Of a stretch of 64,000 nucleotides of DNA, positions 57,150-64,000 are shown in pieces. The DNA is taken from the NCBI GenBank assembly GCA_023014335.1, contig JAECYW010000008.1:806001-870000 (forward strand), in the 5' to 3' direction. The translations under genes and the position numbers were made by a program. The notes beneath the pieces were generated by a model. It did no database searches and was not told the origin of the DNA. It saw only the letters and a list, made by a program, of their open reading frames with translations. Position 1 is the stretch's first letter. Each line of letters starts with the position of its first letter. Origin of the DNA: Galerina marginata. Its lineage: Eukaryota; Basidiomycota; Agaricomycetes; Agaricales; Galerinaceae.

Positions 57150-58361
57150 ATGTCCAACACTGTTATCGACGACCAGGACCTCACTCGCGTCAAGTATACT
57201 GGGACGTGGGTTCGCGGTGGGTCATCGCACGAGCACGACGAAACTGTGGCGAGCACGGCGAATGTGGGTGACTATTTGACAGTAAAATTCAAAGGTGGGG
57301 GTTTCATTGTATCCTAGTCGTCGTGATTCTTACCGAAATAAATGCAGGAACCTCAATCGCAGTCTATGGCACAATCGACTCAACCTCGGGTGGGGTTTTG
57401 ACAAACTACTCGATCGACGGTGCAACTCCTGTACAGGTAGTTTCCCAAGCTGGTTCTGGTGATACGTTTAATCAGCAGTTCTGGAAATCGCCTATCTTAT
57501 CACTGGGAGAACAGTACGCCACAATTCACATCCTTGGAGTGTGTCACTCACACACACGCTTCTCAGCAATTTAGTCGCTACGATGGTCCAACTCAATAAT
57601 AATTCTGGACCCGGAGAAGGAACTATCTGGTTTGATTACTTTTTGGCTACCGACCCTACAATTCCATCGGGGCCTGCTGCACAGAAGAAACACGTCGGTG
57701 TCATCGCGGGTAGTGTTGTCGCAGGCGTCTTTGCCTTGCTTCTTGCTGCCTTGGTCTTTATCTTCCTCCGAAGGCGTCGAAGGAAAGAAAAAGAAGCCGC
57801 TCACGTTCAGCCCATATATTGGCCGAAAAACGAAATCGATTCAGAGTCTGCTTTTCGTACGTGTTGCTGCATCGTATTCCATTCATATTTAACATCGTCT
57901 CCTTAGCGTTCAATGTTGGACATTCTGCGGCTGGAACTGTCGAACCTTTTTTCCTCGACTCTCACCACGGTCATCACCCCAGTTCGCCCTCTACCACAAG
58001 CAGCCCAGCCTCCGATTCCGATGCAGTGCCGCGAAAGTCGGCGTTATTGCACGAGACGCGCCGGCAAACTGTTTCTACAACCGTGATCCATCCGATGTCA
58101 CCTCCTTCTCTTACCACTTCATCCACCTCTAACGGCCTAGGCAACGTTGGTTCATCTCCGCTCGCAGAAAGTCCCCGAAACACAGTCAGAAAGCACCAAC
58201 AGATGGCTGGCGTCCATGAGCGAGATGCTTCCAATTCATATACACCACCTGTCCCCCAGCCATTGCAACACGTCGACAGTGGTGTGCGTTCCATAAATGT
58301 CGAAACGGGGAATATTTTACCCTCAAGCATCGAGCTTCCGCCTGTTTATAGTCCTGTCTAA
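57150..58361 (+). CDS. single-pass surface protein with PPxY tail, paralog C
   Basis: Four exons (57150-57294, 57348-57513, 57567-57856 and 57907-58361) total 1,056 nt (351 aa). Exon 1 and exon 2 have the same lengths as in paralog A. The outer domain has GTSIAVYGTIDSTSGGVLTN, GSGDTFNQQFWKSPIL and GPGEGTIWFDYF. The membrane helix (VIAGSVVAGVFALLLAALVF) is followed by RRRRRKEKE. The tail is different in sequence from A and B (Ser/His-rich, without the PSSIPPS repeats) but ends in the same two motifs, QHVDSGVR and ELPPVYSPV. The shared ends despite tail divergence suggest that these short motifs are what selection keeps. Confidence 0.85.
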
Positions 58362-59085
58362 AGGCGAGTGTTCATGTTATAATTTTCCACCCTTCTAACC
58401 CAGTGCCATGCTTCTGATAGATGTTGTAATCAATGTGCTCATTCTGGACACCGTGTATTAGATATTCCAAGAGGCGTTGTAAGAGTAACTGGCGACACCC
58501 TAATTTTGTTGCGACAGGAGCAATCTAGATCGTTCATCGATGGCAAGCCATGGATTTGGAAATCTTTAGGATCATAGGACTAATATTATCGGAAAACGGG
58601 TTTCCGATTGACTGGTCTCGAGGAATGGCTGCTGTAACTGAACGTGAAGTTGAAGAACTCAACGACCTGATCCAAATCGGGGAGGCATCCGACATGAAAG
58701 CTTTGCTGGCGTTGTTGAGACGGACGTGCCAATGGCGTATACCAGTGCATTATATTTTCACTCGATTTATCTACTTGTCAGAGCTTGACATGATCGTGGA
58801 ATATTAACGAAGATCTGAGAAGCGTGAAAGTCTGATAAGAAGCCTCAAAAGTGGGCATCCACAGTCACTAAATTTACCATTGGCAGCCCGTTTATGGACC
58901 ACATTCACCTGCACTATGATGTCCAAGTTCACGCAATTTATGATTATGTTGATTGAAATTTTATTCTCCTACAATTTGGTGTGCTACGTGGTAATGTTCT
59001 AGAGAAATCTAAGGTGAAATTAAATGCTCGACAAATGCTACATGAATTGTTTCCATAAAACCCGATAAAGAATGTCTAAAAAAAT
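58362..59085. other. intergenic, no supported gene
   Basis: An 85-codon plus frame (58550-58807, start MDLEIFRIIGLILSEN) is helical in character but unsupported. This is shared 3' flank of convergent genes. Confidence 0.45.
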
Positions 59086-60136
59086 CTAAAGATAAGAAGA
59101 GGAGAATGCATAGTAAACTTCGATCTTGACATTAAACACGGAATTAACCCATCCAGGAGACTTTTCAGAAGGGTGACAATAAGTTAGTAAAAAACCCCAA
59201 TATATGAAACGGGGGTACACACCTTGGCTCTGGCCAGAAGGACAACCTGATCGTCGACCGAAAGAGAATCAACAAATCCCAAACCTGTTCCAGTTCCGGT
59301 TTGTGGGTCCACCTCGAGAGCCGGAATGTCATCATGTTTCCATGTAACTTGGTGCCATGCCTTGTCCGTGTTCGCTTGGGGGTTAGTGGGAACTTGCCAC
59401 CTCTTTTTGTTGTCAAAAGGGTTTTCAATAGGGCTTCCGGGATAGTCGGTCTCGCGGAAGTCGTTGAGGTATTTGGGGTGTGGCGCGGCTAAATTCGCGT
59501 ACCAGTCGTTGGGGCGAGAGTCAGTGTCGTAGGATGGCATGCTTGGTTCCCCATTTTTCAGGATCGCGGATTCAAACCACGTCGTGAAACCTTGGGTCGT
59601 GTCTGTAATTATGTAAATGAGTATGAGCATATTTACCCGTAGTTAACCTATGGCGGGTCCGTCGAAAACGCACCTGTGGAATCGGCGCTCTTTCCGAACG
59701 ATGACTCGTAAGTTTTGATGTAAAACTTGACCATCTTCACTGTCGTTGGCAAGCGAACTCCGTCCCTTTCCACGGAAGGGATTTTTGGCGTGACGAGGTA
59801 GCACCATTGCGCATTGTGATCTGGGGCCTCGAGGGCCGAATAGGCGGATGTGAATGAGTTGCGCGATACCGCTGTCCAAGGCCAGTACTCGGCCATGTCG
59901 AGAATAGCGTCTGCTAGCTCAGCTGGAACGAAGCGAAGTAACATTCCTTGTACCCGGCTAATTTCGTCGGGCGTGTAGGCAGGGTGTGGTATTTCCTCTA
60001 GGTCTTTGTCTGCTGGGCATGGCAGGTCGGTCGCGATGTGAATGGGAGGTGGAAAGGACGCTTTAGGTGATCGTCCCTTCACCCTCGCGGAGTTCTTGGG
60101 AACGACGCGTTGGGAGTCTGTAAGAGCAATGGTCAT
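59086..60136 (-). CDS. conserved fungal protein of unknown function
   Basis: Three exons (59674-60136, 59223-59602 and 59086-59160) total 918 nt (305 aa). Start MTIALTDSQRVVPKNS. The N-terminal part resembles an F-box-like helical region (EISRVQGMLLRFVPAELADA, ILDMAEYWPW). The second part has DTTQGFTTWFESAI, WHQVTWKHDD and VDDQVVLLARAK. The last exon adds SPGWVNSVFNVKIEVYY, which completes the pattern (LARA..PGWVN....IEVYY) of a conserved fungal family of unknown role that I recall without a name. No signal peptide or membrane helix is seen. Confidence 0.75.
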
Positions 60137-61775
60137 CTTGTGAGGATGTGTGCGTGAGGTGGTTATTGTTTGGAAATACCTTTGGAGTGGTCTTATATTC
60201 TCGGGTATGATACGTTTTGGACCCTTGTATTACTCCAATCTTCGGGGTTCTAACCGCTCCACGGTGCGTTGGCTCTCAAACGCACACCATTGCGTGGTAG
60301 GTGTCCGGTAAAGTGGTGCCATCTGTTTTTCAGGCTGGTTATCCTGGGGTTGCAGGAAGCTAACAATGAAATCTGCGCACCAAATCAAAAAAAAATCAAT
60401 CGTTCCGTGTTATTCATTAAGAGATAGACGTACGAGGGTGCAGCATGCAGACCGGAAGATAATTAGGGAGCAAGATATTTTCCGATGGCCTCAGAAAACT
60501 TCAAGGGTAAGATTCAATATTGTCTGACACAAACAGATCGAAGTCGGGGGAGCATAGCATTGCTAAACAATAATATGGATCTGGAGCTAAATTTGTAAGT
60601 TTGAATCGATAACCCAGGACATATACCGATAGAGGCGGCTTCCGATATTCCGTTTTCACTTTTCCTCAGTCAATAAACAAGCCTAGAATCTTGGATAATC
60701 CCACTAGACAAGACCTAGAGGATCAGCAGAATGACTGAAAGAGGACAACCTTCGGAGTTATAAAATGTGATATTTCGAAGAGACATGACCCTTTTCTCAC
60801 CTTCATGCCTCTTCACGTCCCCCGTATGTTGCGAACCAGTTTTGTCTTCCAAATTCTGCAACTCCAAGTTTTCTTTTCAGATTTCAGAAATCAGGGTCTA
60901 GCATCTTGTTATACTGTTTGTTCAGAGACCTAGGATCCAGCACATTTCATCCACCGTGATGATCCAACGGAGTCTTGCAAGATCTGGGAGTCATCGCCAA
61001 ATCTTGCAGTGTCTCGAACAGTTCTTTTGCATGTTCAGGCATTCCCAGAGCGCCAAGCTGATCCGGAGGGGTCTACGGATGTACAAGATGCACACATTGC
61101 GTTAGCCTGATGCAACCGTCATGAATATGAAGCCTACGCGGTGGATAAAGTCTCGTTTGAATGACACTTTGTTCTTGAGACTCCAGGTGAGTCTGTCTCC
61201 GCCTGGTCTGCTTCATTTGATGGCTTGCAAGTTTAGGTTATTATACAGCCTTGTATCCAGATTCAACAAGAAACCACGCTTCTTCTGGATGGTACCTAAT
61301 TTTACCTCAGTCGTCAAACTCTAGCCGTCATAGCCATCAGAATGACAGGCATGCTGGTTACGTTGACTTTGGGCGCAACATTCATCAGGTATTGTAGCTG
61401 GCTAACTTGCGCTCTGGGACAGTTTCACCGACAACGAGTGTGTTCGTTGTTCAACACCTCCAACTACGAGTATTATTTTTCGTTGTACCATTGCGGTCAG
61501 TTAACCCCGAACGTGGTGTTCCGCTAGATGGATAGTCCTGGAAACAGTGACGGAAAAAATAGCTACACTTCTGTCAATGTCGATATGCATCATAATTGGG
61601 TGTGAAATATATTTGTCCGCGGAAAGAGGCATTCATATATAGAGTTCCCTTGTTTTTTTATAACGCCGTCGAAGTCCGAATAACCCTTGAATAACCTCAA
61701 GTTGTCCACTATCGTCATTCCGATTAGCGGAAACCCGGCCAAACAGAGGCTGCGCATTCTTCAACCCCGACCACC
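60137..61775. other. intergenic, no supported gene
   Basis: Divergent spacer between the unknown conserved gene and the PIL1-domain gene. The two short frames near 61121-61527 have no domain. An AT-rich stretch near 61635-61665 precedes the PIL1-domain ATG by about 120 nt. Confidence 0.45.
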
Positions 61776-64000
61776 ATGTTCAAGACAGCGGCGACGAAGA
61801 TCGCACACAATTCGACACTTCCAGCACTAGGCGGGAATCAGGATTTACGGCCCCTCCAAGACCTTATAACGGCAGAGAAAACCGTCCTAATATCGTGAGT
61901 ATCGGTCATCGTAGCCGTGGAGCGTCATACTGACCCCAAAAAGACTACAAAAGCTTAGCGTAGACTATTCAAAAGCCTCAGAGGCTTTGCGGACATGGGG
62001 ATTAAATGAAGGCGACGATCTCGGGGTAGGTTTCGAGACGGTGTTAATTAAAACCATTCAGTTGACGGTTATTTCTCTAGGACATTCTTAGTGCTTCAAC
62101 TACAATTCTGAATCACTTTTCTTCCGCCCTTTCACAATATGCATCCCATGGACACGTCATGCGAGATCACCTCAAGGCCATTAGGACAAGAGAAGAGTCC
62201 CTCGAAGACCTCAAACGGCGGAGACGGACAGTGCATCGGAAGGCCGAAGACGCGGACAAGAAGCTGAGCAAGATGAGCCCGGAGCACAAGAATCTTGCGA
62301 TGCAGACTGAAACTCTGAACCGACTCAGAGACGAAATTCGATTGATGGACTCGGACATTATGACAGAGGAGGCAGCATTGGGCGATTTCAAGCGGTCGGC
62401 GGCTAGAATGTGGATGGGTCTCAAGTTTGGAGGTTTATTGGAATGCTGCGAGAAGGGGACTGTGAGTGTCAGCACTTATACTAAGTTCATTTACTCATTG
62501 TCTGGACCCAGATTGTTGCAGAATTCGGGAAAATGCTAATTTCTGTGAGTCGTGTGCGACCAATTTGTTGGTGTTACTCACGCATGAGTCGCAGGAAATT
62601 TCTGAAGAAATCACCCAGCCGGGGCTACCACGTCCTCTATACTATGGTCAAAGCAAGACAGAAAGCCTCGTCGGCGAGGCTCATCGATGCATCAACGACG
62701 TCACATTGTCTACTGTTGCATCAGTGGGTTTCCGTGATCGTAGACAGTACGACAGTCGTGAACAGACACTTCCACCGGTCCCACAGGACACGCCGTTACA
62801 AACTAGTTCTCAGCTTCCTGCGGAAGGATACAACTGGTCGGCGAGCGATATTAAATCCCAACCTCCGCCTCCTGTGCAGACCGATTATTTATCCAGTCAG
62901 AAGCCTTTTGCCGGAAATTACCAGGGAGAGGTGTCATCTATATCACCTGCAACTGGCACAGGGTCATCGTTCGCTGGCGGCCCGTATGCTCCTCATCATC
63001 ATCAACAGCTTTCTGGTTCAGGGCTCTCTCAAACTGGGTCCCTGCAAGGTCTGAGCGGTAACGCAGAGATGCCGCCACAGATAATGGACGACTTCGGTGT
63101 CAACACCCGGTCGGCTGGACTACTTGACACCTCCAACATGTCGGGCGGAAGGTTTGCTACCTTCCCAGTGAAGACGCGTCCGCTAGGTTCAGCAGGTGGA
63201 TATACCCTGCAAGACACGCCATCGCTCGGCTCGCGGCAGGACCCAGAACAATCTTTTTCAGCCTCGATTGCTGAAGCATTGGACGAGAAAGAGTCTGTCG
63301 AAACCTCGTTGGCAACCGAAGGCGCGCATCAGCCTCCATGGTCTGGACTCCGAAATGCGTCAAATTCGGCCCTTCCACCCCCACCACCAGGAGCTGCCTT
63401 GCCAGACTTCTCTAATGCATATGGTAACCAGGAAAGCTCGCTGCAAGCACCCAGTCACAGTCGTAATATCTCACAGCTGTCCAATAACGACGATGCTTTG
63501 TTGGCGTATATGACCATGTCGTCGGTGGACGACGACTTGCATGAAGACGAGCGTCACGAACCGCCAAAGTCTGCTCCTAGCACGGCGAAACTGGGCGCCC
63601 CGACCCAAGACGAAGAGCAACACCGAATAAGCAGGCATGTGAGGTTTGGGGAGGTGGAGGATGTTAACGAGGAGATGGAAAAACGCGGCTCATTGGAGAA
63701 GGAGAGGCAGGCACAGGCTGCGAATAATGGTGATAAAGGAAAGGCTCATGTTGTGGAGCCTGTAGCTTCGTCGACTGAGCCAGAAAAAGGTACATCTTTG
63801 TTCCTCTTATTTCGACTGCGAGCTTATGTGTCCTAGAACTTGATAAAGACGAGAAGGTTCCTGAATCGATATCACGATCTACTAGTAACGACTCCAGCAA
63901 GCCTATGAACTATCGTGTTCCTCCGCCTGCGTTCAACCATGAACAAGACGAAGGAGCTCTCAATGCCGCGGCCGCACGTGAGGTCACACGAGAATTGGAA
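61776..64000 (+). CDS. PIL1-domain eisosome-type protein, 3' end outside window
   Basis: Pil1/Lsp1-type proteins form BAR-like scaffolds (eisosomes) that bend the plasma membrane. Exons 61776-61894, 61944-62025, 62081-62461, 62512-62544, 62595-63789 and 63837 to the window end can be joined. The conserved domain (residues 1 to about 215) includes the start MFKTAATKIAHNSTLPALGG, LQKLSVDYSKASEALRTWG, the charged coiled coil around EESLEDLKRRRRTVHRKAED, and RMWMGLKFGGLLECCEKGT with VAEFGKMLISEISEEI. A long Pro/Ser/Gln-rich region follows, as in the longer basidiomycete members. It is open at the right edge (EVTRELE). The first exon positions are firm to within a base or two. Confidence 0.85.

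Noticed and set aside
58550..58807. 85-codon plus frame
   Set aside because: Too short, and has no promoter, splice or domain evidence.
1..64000. CRISPR arrays, rRNA genes, prokaryotic operons
   Set aside because: None seen. The spliceosomal introns and gene families show a eukaryotic nuclear region.

Overview
The window looks like nuclear DNA of an agaricomycete-type basidiomycete. Genes are split by many short GT-AG introns, mostly 48-65 nt, and both strands are used. Several families that I know mainly from Agaricomycetes are present: DUF6533 and DUF6534 membrane proteins, F-box/LRR-like proteins, small secreted proteins of the MAG-like type, and a GH55 beta-1,3-glucanase. I see no rRNA, tRNA, CRISPR array or prokaryotic operon. 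Gene models were built by joining reading frames at splice sites. Where I state a total length, the exon sum is a multiple of three, which supports the model.

Layout. 1-5.2 kb: ATG13 (autophagy initiation) on the minus strand. 7.6-10.5 kb: a DUF4436-like membrane protein and an unknown single-exon protein. 12.3-14.2 kb: a foldback (MITE-like) element and a secreted, probably GPI-anchored protein. 15.7-19.0 kb: a four-helix membrane protein and a DUF6533 protein, convergent. 21.5-24.8 kb: the most striking gene, one 13-exon reading frame joining an MLKL-type helical N-terminus, a TKL-type kinase and a complete Rho-family GTPase ending in a CaaX box. 25.4-29.4 kb: an F-box protein and a DUF6914-like protein. 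30.2-35.6 kb: two paralogous small secreted proteins flanking a DUF6534 gene on the opposite strand. 37.1-42.0 kb: a long proline/glutamine-rich F-box-like protein. 43.2-46.9 kb: a secreted GH55 enzyme. 48.4-50.8 kb: an unknown small protein and an F-box/LRR-like protein.

51.2-58.4 kb holds a tandem array of three paralogous single-pass membrane proteins. Each has a beta-rich outer domain, a basic stop-transfer segment and a tail ending in a PPxY motif, with a TATA box at nearly constant distance from the ATG. The middle copy is broken by a 598-bp Tc1/mariner-like non-autonomous element flanked by TA. The window closes with an unknown conserved protein (59.1-60.1 kb) and the 5' part of a PIL1-domain eisosome-type gene running off the end.

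Functional themes are the cell surface and membrane (GH55, PIL1, the membrane-protein families), autophagy (ATG13), ubiquitin-linked adaptors (F-box genes, PPxY tails) and kinase/GTPase signalling. Nothing here suggests a single co-regulated pathway cluster.
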